The notes beneath the pieces were generated by a model. It saw only the letters and a list, made by a program, of their open reading frames with translations, was not told the DNA's origin and ran no database searches. Below are positions 30,247 through 41,733 of a DNA stretch of 64,000 nt, piece after piece. The DNA comes from Proales similis. Its lineage: Eukaryota; Rotifera; Eurotatoria; Ploima; Proalidae. Where the stretch lies: NCBI GenBank assembly GCA_019059635.1, contig JAGVRJ010000003.1:620001-684000 (forward strand), given 5' to 3'. The position numbers and the translations under genes were made by a program. Position 1 is the first letter of the stretch. The number at the start of each line of letters is the position of its first letter.

Positions 30247-33200
30247 ATGGCCGATGCGGTGAATTTCTTCAAACAAATAGACGAAAAGCAGCTGCCAAAT
30301 GAGGTCAAACTCATGCTGTGGAATCCTCGCATGGATTTGATTGCGATCGGCTACGCCAACGGCGACATACACTTGTACAGAATGGCATGGCAAAGAGTGT
30401 GGAGTGCCAACTGCCCCGTGCCCGATGTCACAATCAACTCAATGGCCTGGAGACCGGATGGTAAAGGTAAGTGAACGAACGAACGCACACCAATCAGCCA
30501 ATCACGCAAAATCGTCTGAACCAACAAAGTTCTTGCCGTCTCCTACTCAAATGGGCATTTGCGCCTGCTAGCAGTCGAAGATGCGAAGAAAATTTTCTCA
30601 TTTTCGTTCGACACGGCTGTGAGCCACTTGTACTGGCTGCAGGAGAGCGACGAGCTGGCAAGCAGACACGAAACAAATGCGTTTCACCAAGAGCTGGGCA
30701 GCTCGCAGCTGCCCAAACCACTCTGCTACGATCTGATCTCACAGCTGTTTGAAAAGGCCAATAATCAAGAGTTTCCCGATCATCTGTTCATAAACGACAG
30801 CAAGAAGCTCACCTACTTGGTCTGCTCGCACGGCACTTCAATCTCAATATTCGTCTACGGCTACTTCTTGCTGATCGAGGCCAATTTGGACACGATTCCA
30901 TCCCATCTCAACTACAAGCAACTGCGCGCCTGTTTTCTTGACGATAACACGTCGATAATAAGCGCCCTGGGCGTCACTGAAGACAATCTGCTCGTGTACT
31001 CGCTGCTTGATGCAAGTCTGCTTCAGAGCAATCACATTCAAATCAAACTGATTTCAAACAAATTCGGCATGCTGTTCTCGATGCTTAGCGCTGGCAAAGC
31101 GGTCATCAAAGAAATGGAAGAGGTCTGGGAGGACATTCTGGTCGAGATGGATCAAAAATTTCAGCTCTACGCGCTCGAAAAGTACAGCAACAAGAGCACA
31201 ACAAATGCGACCGAAACAAGCCAGAGCAATGGAGCCGACTCTTCGCTCATGAATGATTTCATGATGCTCTACGCGTTCGGCTCATGCAGCGAGCATTTCA
31301 AAAACTTCCTTCTTCACGAGCTGACCGAGAAGGGCCTGCGAAAACTGGAGGTCAGCGTCGAGAACTACTACTCAAACATTCAGCGTCTATTGAACGGCAA
31401 CTTTCAGCAGTGAGTCTCATTTCTGAATCGTTTCCTTTAAACAGCTGCCTTTCATTCAGTCTGTTCATATTCGTCTAGAATTTGCTTGAGCATGTTTTTC
31501 CATTTGAACGAGCTTTACGGAATGACAAAGTGGTTCGACAAGTTCAGAATATTCTCGTTCACAGAGTCACATGTGACAGGCAAGTGGAGCAGAAATTACT
31601 TCAACACGTGACCTTGAAAATAATAATTGGCCCCAATCGGCTGAAACTGATTCTAAACAGGCGTTCTAAATAGCTGCGCTACGATGCTGCTCAAAGCGCA
31701 AGAGTTGAACTTGTAAGTTTGAACGCCAATCTCGAGTCCTACACGCTGTTTAACCGAAAGAAATTGAAGCGTGGTCGAACAAAACCTCAAAGAAATCAAG
31801 CTATTTTTCAAGTGGCTACATGCCAGCATAGTTCACCTGGGTGACAACGAGTCGGCCACGGACATGATCCGAGTAAGTGAGCGCCAAGCAACCGAGAGAA
31901 TCGACTGTCATTTTTGTTCTGAAGTTCAATGAAGAAATGGAAAATTCTATATTGAGCTTCATTCAGAGCACGTTCAAAGACGCGCAGACCATAAACCTGG
32001 AAAAAGTCGGCCAGTACTTAAAAAACGAAGATCTCAAAGTCAGCGCATTGGACGAGAACACTTGGCAAAGCTTTATGAACAGAAAGCTGGTCAATCGCGG
32101 TGAGTGACTGTTTCCTCGGACGAGTCGACGCTGATTATTTAGGCAACAGTAAAACAAACAGAAAACGAGTATCTGCACTTGACCAAGCGGCACAAATCTC
32201 TTCTAGGCTGCTTTGACGAATTCAAGCAAAATCTTAATGAGTGCTTTAGAACTCAGGCGATACATAATCAACACCCGTTTGAGTTTCTCAAGCAATATAA
32301 CATTCACAAGTTCAACTCGATTGAAGAGTAAGTAGAGCCAACAAGAGGCTTGATGAAGCCGAACAATTCAACAAACAAACTCACACCCGCAATCATGTAA
32401 ATTTAGGGCGAATAAAATGGTCTTGTCGTTCAAATGTTGGCCCAAAGCCATGAGCACAGGGCTCCTGATGGCAAAAGGAAACAATGAATGCTACATATTG
32501 AAGAGCATGATTGACAAGTAGGAAATGAGTAATATTGCGCAACCATAATTTTTGCCAATCATGAACCATTCGGCTCGTGTAGAAACGCGGAGATGAAAGC
32601 TTACATCGTGAACCTAGCGTCTCATTCGATGGAGCTCGGCCAAATGTAACGCTTTAGCCCGCCGCCTTCCGATATTTTGACGTTTTTCTAATCCGATTTG
32701 CCACCATTTGCAGAGCATTGAAAGACGTTTACATTTATTCAGAGGGCGGCGTGACTCTGCTAGGCAGTGACAGCAAGAGCCAGAATGACTCATACTTGAT
32801 TCAGCTCAACTTGAACGCGCCAGAGGCGACGCCGGTCGAACCCAACAGCGCCCAAGGACGCGAGCGTAACCAGCTCATGATCAGAGCCGAGAAGCTGCCC
32901 GCTCAGACATTGGTGAAATATGTAAAGAAAGTGAAGAGTGAATACTTTAGTGTGAGCAGTTCGAGACGAGTGGCAGCCGTCTTATTATCTGATCTGCATC
33001 GGGTGAAAATATTCGAGCTAGAGGCCGAGGACGATGACGAGGAAATGGACGATATCGAGTCAGTGAGTTTGAGCGGGGCTGGCGACGAGCATCTAATTGG
33101 CGAAGAGAACGGCGCCGCTCTTCCGTCAATTGCGGTTCAAGCGGCCGAAGATGTCAAATATAAAATGCCCGGCTCACCTCTGCTGACCGACAGCAAATCG

Positions 33201-33449
33201 ACCGTGTTGATTAAATCTTTCAACAAGCAACAGTCGGCCGGTTCTACCTGTTCGCTGGCGCCAAGCATTTGCTCTAGCACTGGTGCCACAGTGGCCACTA
33301 GTCTCACTCTAGACAGTTCGACAAGTTTTCTCCGAAGCAAGCGAAAGAAAACATTCGAAGACGACGAAGACGAAGATGACGAGCTGATCACAGACGGCAG
33401 CATGGTCGGCGTCACGGCCCAGACCAGTGAAATGTCTCGCGATGACTAA
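30247..33449 (+). CDS. ANAPC4: Anaphase-promoting complex subunit 4
   Basis: Scaffold subunit of the APC/C ubiquitin ligase that drives exit from mitosis. About ten exons and some 790 residues. Exon 1 (30247-30466) and exon 2 (30530-31409) encode the WD40-like propeller: EVKLMLWNPRMDLIAIGYAN, SMAWRPDGK, VLAVSYSNGHLRLLAVED. The helical long domain follows (ELTEKGLRKLEVSVENYYSN, EIKLFFKWLHASIVHL), then the second half of the propeller (EYFSVSSSRRVAAVLLSDLH) and an acidic, disordered tail with the basic patch SKRKKTF, normal for APC4. The intron at 31580-31660 starts with GC after ACAG. The 5' end faces AK8. Confidence 0.9.
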
Positions 33450-33960
33450 ACTCGTTTTTTTTTTTCGCATGATTCACACGTGTATATAGAGACAATTTGA
33501 CAGTTCGCCACTTAAATACTTTTCAACACCGTGTGCGCTATTTAGTTTATCTTCTGGTCTTTTGGTCAGAAAGCAATCGCCTAGTAGAGTGACTTTGTAG
33601 AGGTGAAAGTTCAACTAGACCACACTCGCACACATTGTATTCACACAAGCAAAAATGATTTTTTTTTCTTTCTTAATTCATTTCTAGAATTTCGAGACTT
33701 TGGCGAACTAAAAAGAAGCAAATTTCAAATCTCAATTTGCGATTTCTAATTGTGTTGCGTTTTCTTTCTCTTTTACTTTTTATCTTTAATTTCCGTTTGC
33801 GTTTATTTTATTATTTTGCTTGAGCTGAAAGCCACCGTGGCCAATGCTCGTTCAAACCGTCAAAGAGGGTCGTTGATGCCCCTCTGTTTTAGAGCGATCG
33901 CGAAAATGTCTTCTCATTTTACTTTGGACATTAACGTTTGTCTTAATTTAGCCGAAATAG
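33450..33960. other. 3' UTR of ANAPC4 and promoter of DNTTIP1
   Basis: A/T-rich, with T-runs near 33456, 33660 and 33770. No gene is supported. Confidence 0.4.
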
Positions 33961-35566
33961 ATGAATAAGACAAACCATGCAGGTGAAGTGATTGCTCCGT
34001 TTCGTTTCAACAACGTGTTCAATATGACAAGGATGAGCGAGCTGTCCAACGCTAACATCGACAAGATGAACAACCAGCTGATACAATGGTCTCAACACAA
34101 AACAGTCTCGACGCCGGGACGAAAGTCGGCGTCGCCGAAATTTTTCTTCGACTCAAAACACGAGAAGAGAGACGATGCGTATTGGGCCCAGTCAGACTCG
34201 AGTATGAGCACTTTCCGAACAGGACACCAATCAGGCCCACTGCCTCTGACACCTTCCAGGTCGAAAAGCCTCAGTCCTTCGCCCAAGCGTGTGGTGCAGC
34301 CAGCTCGCATCCGCCATAAGCAGCTGAGCAAGGGCGGCACTTCGAATGATGTCGAAGAGGAAAAGCATTTTCGTTTCGACACTCTTCCAGGCCACATTGA
34401 GCCGATCCGAACTGACTCTGCATTTGAACCAATCGAAAAACCATCTACGTCAGTGTGTGCAAAAAATTTCACCAAAGTTCGGCCAAGCAGCAGAGTTCCG
34501 TCTAAAATTCAGTCAAACGCTTGTCTATTTGTCAAGTTTGTAAGTGGCCATCATCTCAAGTCCATTTGTTGTTTTGACATGTCTCGCTTCGTGCAGGATC
34601 TTCCCATGAACGCAAGGATAAAAATTCTGGAACAATTTCCACCGAACGAATCGGCCAATTCAAAAAGGCCGTACTCACACTCAATCCAGCGCATGAAGTA
34701 AGTTGTCGCCAAACAGAGCAGATGACTGCAATGCAAAATTTGACCCGGTTCAAGATCGACCTTAACGCAGCAGTCAGTATTGGATACATTCAGGACCAAC
34801 TTAGTCAGTTTAATTCGGTCGGATCTAAGGCGATTATTCAGCAAGTATCAGAACGTGCGTGAACGTTTAGCTTTTTCATTTCATGCTCGATCACTTTACT
34901 TTGACCAACGTTTAAAACAGGATTTTGTCAGACCAGCATTCGGAGATTTTACTGATAAGAATTCTGATTCGCAGAGTTTCTTCTCGAATCTAGTTAACGA
35001 GGTAAATTGAACGGCTCGATGAGCAGAGCTCTGCTTGAGTGTATTGACCATCCGCTCGAAAGGTTCTTGGTAGTTATTCAAGCGAACAAGACAATCGACT
35101 TGGTGACACGAGTTCGATGAAAAGAAAGCAACACTCGACAACCGAGGGCGGCACCAGATCGATTGTGAAAAGAAGCAGATTGATCGAACCGGATGAGATG
35201 ATCACTAGCGAGTGTCTATTTGTTATTGGAAAGGCAATAAACGATTTGTATCTTGGACACAGTCTGCAGAACGGCTTGGATGCGACGTGTGACGATTCGG
35301 TCGACGAATTCAACAGCGGCAGAAGCATCTACACGCGTTATCCGCGTCTGTTTCGCTACGAGGCTGATCACACCGACCGATTATGGCTACACGAGAGGGG
35401 GCTGCTCAAACGTAAAAACCTGAAATGCTTCATCATGCTACTGAAACAAGTAGAAGACTTATTCACTCAAATCGGAATTGACAAGCGAGCGTTGGAAATG
35501 TGCGTCAGGCCGTTTCACCTGCCGGAAGAGATTCTCGTCAAAATAAATCGGGTCAGAGGCGTTTAA
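33961..35566 (+). CDS. DNTTIP1: Deoxynucleotidyltransferase terminal-interacting protein 1 (MiDAC subunit)
   Basis: Nuclear scaffold that dimerises and recruits HDAC1/2 in the mitotic deacetylase complex. Five exons (33961-34539, 34597-34697, 34755-34854, 34921-35001, 35063-35566), 454 residues. The N-terminal 190 residues are basic and Ser/Pro-rich and unlike the human protein. A helical dimerisation region follows (SVLDTFRTNLVSLIRSDLRR). The C-terminal DNA/nucleosome-binding domain is diagnostic: ITSECLFVIGKAINDLYLG and IYTRYPRLFRYEADHTDRLW against the human SSDHCLFLIGKAANRALG and IYARHPELFKYAADPQDKHW; a basic KRKQ...KRSR patch precedes it. About 120 residues longer than human owing to the N-terminus. 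Confidence 0.85.
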
Positions 35567-35903
35567 GCGAGCGAATGCGAACCACCCCACATGTGAATAA
35601 ATGCGCTATTGCGTGATAAGTACACTCAAAGACGGCAAACACCCTCCGTGTAAGCCAATTACGGTTAGATCGGTTTCGCTTGTATTGTTCATGGCATTCA
35701 TGTTTTTATGCGACGTCTCTATCAATTATTTAAAAATCCGTCTTATTTAATAAAGCGTTACATTGACTCGCTTCTGCTCGAAGGCTGTCGGGACATGGCT
35801 GCTAATTGCATATTCACTCGAGCAAATCGGATTAAAGCTTGTTGGGTTTTGCATCTCTTTTTCCTTCATATTTTCAGACGTCACTCAGCTCACTCTGGTC
35901 TCG

Positions 35904-35909
35904 TATAAA
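35904..35909 (+). promoter_or_regulatory. TATA box of small secreted gene 1
   Basis: TATAAA 94 bp upstream of the ATG at 35998. With the usual 30-bp spacing the transcript would start near 35935. Confidence 0.6.
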
Positions 35910-35997
35910 TACAGGCCACATTTGATGGTTAGAGCGTAATTAAGAAATTTGAAATTTGGCCCCTGAAAGAAACAGCGCGTCATCATTATAAACAAAA

Positions 35998-36302
35998 ATG
36001 AGCCGCCAAGATCTACTTCTCGTCTTTCTTCTCTTCACTGGATGCATGTTCACCTCCGGTAAATGCTTTTTCAAGTTTGAATCAAGCGATGTAATTCGAA
36101 CCAGTTCCGGCTAGCATCTGCATTTGGCCCGGTCCCACCTTCGTCGCTCGAGTACCAATTTGTGCACTGCTTGCAATCTCGTCCGTTTAAAGAATGCTTG
36201 AGGAGTCTGGTGGACAAGAAAAGCTCAAATCCGATCAAAGTGCATCTGCGACGCTGGGAGCCCAGCTCGTTCGGATTCCTGAATGAAGAGGCCGAGCCCT
36301 GA
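35998..36302 (+). CDS. Small secreted peptide precursor, family unknown
   Basis: Two exons (35998-36058, 36115-36302; intron 56 bp ending CGGCTAG) give 82 residues. I do not recognise the family. Exon 1 is a clear signal peptide (LLLVFLLFTGCMFTS); cleavage after SASA is plausible. The mature part has two cysteines eight residues apart (HCLQSRPFKEC), then two dibasic sites, KK and RR, the second followed by WEPSSFGFLNEEAEP. That is the look of a neuropeptide or hormone precursor with one disulfide ring. The SSFGF string recalls orcokinins, but one short match is weak. An alternative acceptor at 36106 would give a shorter unrelated tail. TATAAA upstream and AATAAA near 36425 support a transcribed unit. 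Confidence 0.6.
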
Positions 36303-36509
36303 CCTCATCTCAAATTCGATATGAGTAGTTCATTTGATTGGACTATTCTTAAATTGGACTCAATTGAAAAACAAACCCAGCCAACACAAACTCTAACCAT
36401 TTAGGCCGTGAATTTTAGTCAAAAAATAAATAAAAAATTCCTCAGAACATTAGATTAGATTTTAATTACAGAAATGAGAATAAAATTAAATCTGCGCAAG
36501 CCGGGTAGC

Positions 36510-38672
36510 TCAGTTCACTTTCAACTGGAAGAGACACGATTTCATTGAATTGAATATAATGCTCTTTACTTGAAGCTTGTCCTCTCGATTTACATGCCTG
36601 TAACTTAACAGACGAAACTGGCGGCTGGTGTTGAAGCATTGCTCTAGTCCCTGAGGCGAGACGAAGTCGCCGGCCACCTTAATGCAGCTGTTGAGGTTTT
36701 TGACCTAATTTGAATTCAATCAGACAAATCAACGTGAATGCTGTCAATCGGAAACATATTAGATTAAGGAACATGTCTTGCCTGATGGGGAGCGCCAGAC
36801 GGTATTAGAACAGCGTCACCTGCAAATTGGATCATCGTGTATGGATGCACGTTCCAGTTGTTACGCAGCTCTGTGAGCATCGAATCGTTAAGATAATGAG
36901 TCTGATCATGAATGGGGTCGTCTTCGTTTCTGAGTCTCACTCCGCGTCTGACACTTTTCTGTAGCGATGATTAAATTCAGCGCAGAACGAGATCGTTCAG
37001 CTGTGAACCGTTACCAACATGATGCAGTCTCGGATCTTATCCGCGTCGGTGGGATGGAACAAATGCCAAACAGCGCCTACCTTCTCGCCCGAGTCGAACC
37101 TTTCAAGCTGCTCGTTGATCATTGGCGAATGCTCGAGCAGCTTTTCCAACGTCTCTCGATCTAATTTCTCCTCTTCTGGCTGAGTGACATGCACGAGCAG
37201 GTTGATCGCGTCAGAGATGTCAATGTGCAGATTGGTGGTGCCTGCCTGAGGAGCCTCAACCGCGCTGTAGGCTATGTACATCTTGGGCCCAAGGTCTGGT
37301 CGTAGCGAGCACTCGGGCAAAGTACTCGCCAGATTTAAGCGTCCATCGTGCGAGGTATACTCTTTCAGGGGCAGGCCGTTCATCAAGTCTTTGTAGCGCT
37401 CAGGCATGATGGTGTTGAAATCGCTACTTGACGGCCAGTCTTTGAGTTTGAATATTGAATACCGGCCCTTTTGGTTCACTTTTCGTTCACTGATTTTTTC
37501 AAAGCCCAGCCAGAATTCGCTCATTCGAACATTTTTCACAACTTTATCACATCGGCATTCGACCAGGTCGACAGTAGTTTCGGCGAATTCTTCATTGAAT
37601 GACCTTGGCGTCCAAAGCTCCTTATTCATGTGCCGGTCGGCGTTTTTAACAATAAATGGCCAACTCTGACTCCATTGTCGATTGAATATTTGTTCTAGTT
37701 GCGGCTCGGTGACACTACAAGCGTCCACAATCAGAAACCTGCCCGCGTTCGCATTCAACTCAAATTCAGACTTAGTTGGCTTGTTCTCCAATTCTTGTGA
37801 TTTAAGCAATAGCTTGTGACTATCTGCGAGTGATCTAATCACTTTAGGAATGAAATGAAAAACATTCAGACAAGAGCCGAATCGAACTAAGAGTGGTACC
37901 TTGCGGAGGCATAAACTGCACCATTATTAGCTTGTCAGGCTTGTGACGCGTTTTTCTAACACTCAAATCGGCCGCTTGAATTAAACAAAAGTTCCAGTTG
38001 AATTCGTCTTGACCTTTGATTCGTCGAACTTAAATGGGCCAAATGTGCTTTTTCTAAAACAGCTCGTTTTTACCAAGAAAATCCAAATTTACCCTCGGAC
38101 TTGATGCTTTTGCTCCTGAGCTCGAAACAGTCTAAGCAGACTGCGAAGCCACATTGCTGACAGGCAAAGTGACAATTGAATATTGAAGTTCCGCATTTAT
38201 CGCACAGCTCTCGAGTATTGGGCATCGCTCGCTTCCAGGTAGTGGCGTCTCGATTCTCTTCAATTGTCTTGAGCTCGTCTTGGATCAACTGCTCGAACAG
38301 GGCGCTGATGTGACGGTAAATGGATATGGCCTCGTTCTCGGTCCATTTGCAAGGTCCGATCGAGTTCCACGCTTCGTTCTCAGTCAGGCTGATGTCGGAC
38401 AGTTGAAGAAATCCTTCTGCTTTGATTGATTGGTTGTTTGAACAAATTCTGCGCCAGTCCATAAAGCGGCACTCGCGCGCCTCTGGCTCAGTTAGACAGT
38501 CGAAGCACTTTGCCCCCAATTTGTCGCCATAGTCAACACACGGCTTCTCCTGCAGTCGCACGTTTCGACCAGTCGCTCTCTTTCTTTTTGGTTCATTTAA
38601 AACGTTTTGATTCGCTTTCCCCGATTGTTTCCTCTTTGCCCTCACGCGAACTGAACCGTTTTCTGGCTTCAT
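36510..38672 (-). CDS. Histone H3K9 demethylase, KDM3/JMJD1 family, short form
   Basis: Fe(II)/2-oxoglutarate dioxygenase that removes methyl groups from H3 lysine 9. Five exons, about 630 residues from ATG 38672, against 1,300-1,700 in vertebrates. Zinc-finger part: CFDCLTEPEARECRFMDWRR, CDKCGTSIFNCHFACQQCGF, VCLDCFELR. JmjC part: LWTPRSFNEEF, KLKDWPSSSDF, RLNLASTLPE, LRPDLGPKMYIAYSA, the iron-binding NLHIDISDA (His and Asp), FAGDAVLIPSGAPHQVKNL (distal His), DFVSPQGLEQCF. All iron ligands are present, so activity is expected. The intron at 36705-36781 is GC-AG. An acceptor-like site just before codon 1 suggests an upstream exon may exist; I could not place it. Confidence 0.88.
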
Positions 38673-39217
38673 CTCTTTATTCAATCGACTGGCCTCGACC
38701 AGAATTAAAGAATGTTCGCTTGATTGCACTTCTGCCCAATTAAGTGGCCATCTGCAGCATAAAAATATGCAAAGAAATGCATTCACTTTTGTCTTTTAGA
38801 ATTGAACAATCGACTTGAAATTCAAATGAACACTCAACTCTTGAAGAGGACTCTAGTCTAATCTTGAGGCTGATACTTTCTATTCTGCTGGCCTGGAGAC
38901 AAACGAATCCACTCATCTGACGTCTGAATAAGAAATAGACGGACTTGGAGAGAGAGACAAAATCGAGCTCTATTTTCAAAAATTCAGAAAACTAATTCAA
39001 AAACCCAACCGACCAACATGGAGCATTGAAAGAGAGAGGGAGAAGAAAATTATGAGCATTACTCGCGATTAGGAAGATTATGCAAGGCAAGTATAACGAA
39101 TATGCGAATGAGCGAGTGAAGGTTCGATTTGGAAACAAGTTTAGTGGGAGAACAGAGTTGAATTAAAAGCGTTCTAAAGCAAAGTGAGTTTATCTTGAAG
39201 AGAATAGGCGAGCCACA
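38673..39217. other. Region between divergent KDM3 and SAM genes
   Basis: Presumed shared promoter. May contain a further 5' exon of the KDM3 gene at about 38745-38940 (-), where a frame stays open, but no donor gives a good join. Confidence 0.4.
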
Positions 39218-39749
39218 ATGGAAACGGCAAATTCAAGACGCGTAAGCGAAACAATTATTGATGAGAATCGCATGTTGTACAAAAGACATGTGTTTATTTT
39301 CAGGGCTCGGGCGCGAGCAACGAAGGCAAGCCGGACGAGACGAACAGCACCGATAGAGCTCAGACCCCGAGCAGATCCATTTTTAATACGCCCATTGCTA
39401 AATGGACGCCTGAAAACTGCACTGACTGGCTAGCCAAACGCTTGCCGCTCTTGTCTCAAGCGCACAGACAGAGCCTGATCAAACACCGAATTGACGGTCG
39501 TCTCCTTCTCGAGCTAGACCACTCGTGTATGGACCTGCTCGGCATCGATGACATTCATTTGAGGTTAATATTCAACTGCTTGATGCCCGCCCCTGATCTC
39601 TCATAACAGTCCTGTTTGCTAGGCGGCAACTTTTGAACGAAATTAGTATTCTAAAGCTTAGGGGCGACTACGAATTTTTTAAGCGGTTCAAAGTTGAAAA
39701 TCAAGGCCTCGAGAGGGAAAACGGCCAACTGAACGAGCCGATTCAGTGA
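39218..39749 (+). CDS. Small SAM-domain protein
   Basis: Three exons (39218-39241, 39304-39563, 39623-39749), 136 residues. A sterile-alpha-motif domain covers about residues 35-105: IAKWTPENCTDWLAKRLPLL, IDGRLLLELDHSCMDLLGI, RQLLNEISILKL. SAM domains mediate protein-protein assembly. The protein is little more than this domain plus a Ser/Thr-rich head and a short charged helix, like SAMD10/SAMD12 in plan; orthology is not established. First exon holds only eight codons, so it is easily missed. Confidence 0.78.
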
Positions 39750-39861
39750 TCTGCTGATAAGATTAGACAACAATCAGTGTAATTGCTCAATATATTCGAA
39801 TTCAAATTCTGGGAATAGCAACATCTTGTCGCGTCCCGGCCCACGTTCGACTTTGATCGTT

Positions 39862-39867
39862 TATAAA
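39862..39867 (+). promoter_or_regulatory. TATA box of small secreted gene 2
   Basis: TATAAA 63 bp upstream of the ATG at 39925, giving a predicted 5' UTR of about 30 bases. Confidence 0.65.
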
Positions 39868-39924
39868 TTGAAGCCCAAACAGGCACGCATGTAAACTCGA
39901 TAAACTCTGAACAAACATCGAAAC

Positions 39925-40050
39925 ATGAGACTAGACATTTTCCTCGTGATGTTGGCCGCCATCATGGCGCTCTTTGTTGGATCAATTGAAGCCCAGCGCC
40001 CGCGACCTCGCCGTGAATTCCAGCGACCCGGTCGAAGTGACCAGCAGTAA
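39925..40050 (+). CDS. 41-residue secreted Pro/Arg-rich peptide
   Basis: A complete mini-gene: TATAAA at 39862, ATG at 39925, stop at 40048-40050, AATAAA at 40177. The first 23 residues are a strong signal peptide (IFLVMLAAIMALFVGSIEA). The mature 18 residues read QRPRPRREFQRPGRSDQQ: five Arg, three Pro, no Cys. Family unknown. Composition resembles short proline/arginine-rich antimicrobial peptides of arthropods, but a neuropeptide with RR and GR processing sites is equally possible; function is inference only. No intron. It sits between the SAM and Tudor genes, in a 620-bp gap. Confidence 0.65.
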   Translation: MRLDIFLVMLAAIMALFVGSIEAQRPRPRREFQRPGRSDQQ

Positions 40051-40374
40051 ACTCGGTCCAAACAAGCTCCATTCAAGTGTAATTAACCCGGGTAGAGACT
40101 ATTTGCCTGGCCAATGTCTACAACCAAACAACTTCAAACTAGAAACTTGACTTGACAAGTTATCCATTCTTTTAGAAATAAAACGGTTACTAAGCATCAA
40201 CTGAGCTCAATCTGGCTGGTCGGGCTTTGGGGCCAATTGTCGCTGGGTGACTGAACTTGAGCGCTCATTTGTCCAATCGAGCTGCTGAGTGAATTCGAGA
40301 GAGAAAGAAAGTGAAAAGTTTGCCAGGCCAGGGTATTGGGCAATGCCGTTAAGTAAGGTAGGAACAGTTTTGGA

Positions 40375-41291
40375 ATGCTCGAATTGGCGCCGACGTCTCA
40401 AGCCGAATGTTCAAAGGAGTTCATATTAGGCAAGAGACTCGAGCAAAGCTCTTTCATGTGGCCAAAATTCGCTAATGAGCAATTAGATCAGTGAGTAATG
40501 TGTTAATCGTCAAATGACTTGTATAATACGGTTCGTCGACAAGGCTTCAGCAACAAGTACAACTGGGCGCAAACAGTTTGGGTTTGTATACAATCTTCAA
40601 GGTCGACATGGATTCAGTTAAAGCATTTAGTTTCACGAAACCAAACTGCGAAAAGTCAAGGCAAGCGTAGAGGGAGAACTACCGCTCTGGCTGAACCCAA
40701 CCTCGTTTCTATGGCCTTACACAGAGTTTCCCTCACTTAGGCTCGAGCCAAAGCAATACCAAGTTCTCGTGCGATGCCGACTCAACGCAAATCAATTCTT
40801 CGTCACTTTTCCCCATCAGCTGCTTGAATACAGACGTCTGGCTTCAATCCTGAACGTCTACGGAAACAATTTGAAATATGACCAAACCTTGGACGACAGC
40901 CGAAAGTCAATGGCCTTGGCCAAAACAGACCGATCATGGCATCGGGTTCTTCTCTATTCTGACAGTAAGTTGTTAGTAAATGTTTGCTGGGACCTTGGAA
41001 AGTGAGGCCCTTTTTGGGAAATTAGCTTTTGTCGACGTCGATACTGGATGTAAGATCGAGCCCCAAATTCTAGTGAACCCTGGTAGCAACCTTAGCCGGG
41101 TTCCAGCGTTTGCGTACTTGCTGACAATTCAAGCCGGCGATGATAACAGAAAAGAAGGATGCTTTGCACCGATAGATTATCTGCTGACAATTACGATTAC
41201 GCAAGTTCGATCAGACGCTTATTCGATTCAATTTTCTGACAATCAAATAAGTTACCGCGGTGAAATCAATCAGCTTGCGCTAAACGGATGA
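40375..41291 (+). CDS. Single Tudor-domain protein (last exon junction irregular)
   Basis: Four exons (40375-40490, 40544-40660, 40741-about 40964, about 41003-41291), about 248 residues. Extended Tudor domain: QYQVLVRCRLNANQFFVTFP, YRRLASILNVYGN, SWHRVLLYSD, then LFGKLAFVDVDTGCKIEPQ and RVPAFAYLLTIQA. Such proteins usually bind dimethyl-arginine on Piwi proteins in germ cells, which is family knowledge. Intron 2 (40661-40740) is GC-AG. The third junction is odd: the donor GACA|GTAAGT and acceptor GGAAAG| are 38 bp apart and give the wrong frame, while the domain continues perfectly if the product reads GAC AGT GAG. So a GT-AA splice, a one-base error or a real frameshift exists here. Confidence 0.65.
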
Positions 41292-41733
41292 TAACCTTGC
41301 CATGGGCCATGCAGCTCGCTTTCATCCGTGAGATTAAGCTTCTTGTTTCATAATAAAAGTTAAACTGTCACTTGGGTTGGTTTGCAAAGCTGAGCCTGAG
41401 ATGCGCTTGACGCGCATGAGAGACGAGCAACATACGCTTGGCCAATTAACGCCTGTCCATTCACTCACATATCTGTTTCCTGACAGCGACATTCGCTGCT
41501 CCATTAGCTAATTAACGCGGTCCTTCCAAAGCTAGAGCTGTTGTCAAGTCTTAGGCAATCGGAAGCTACTGCCGCACGGTTTTAATATAGAAAACGCGCG
41601 TGTCGCGTGTAACAGCCGCATCGAAGAGCTGGTCGGTCAAGCTTGCTTTAAATTCGCTCAGCTCCTCTCAGACCATAAGACAGTTCAGCTTCTCGGACCT
41701 TCGATTGTAATATTTAGAAAAGGCCAGATCAAG
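41292..41733. other. Upstream region of homeobox gene 1
   Basis: 440 bp, presumed promoter; AATTAAC-type homeodomain-like sites occur at about 41445 and 41510, which is suggestive only. No gene is supported. Confidence 0.35.
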
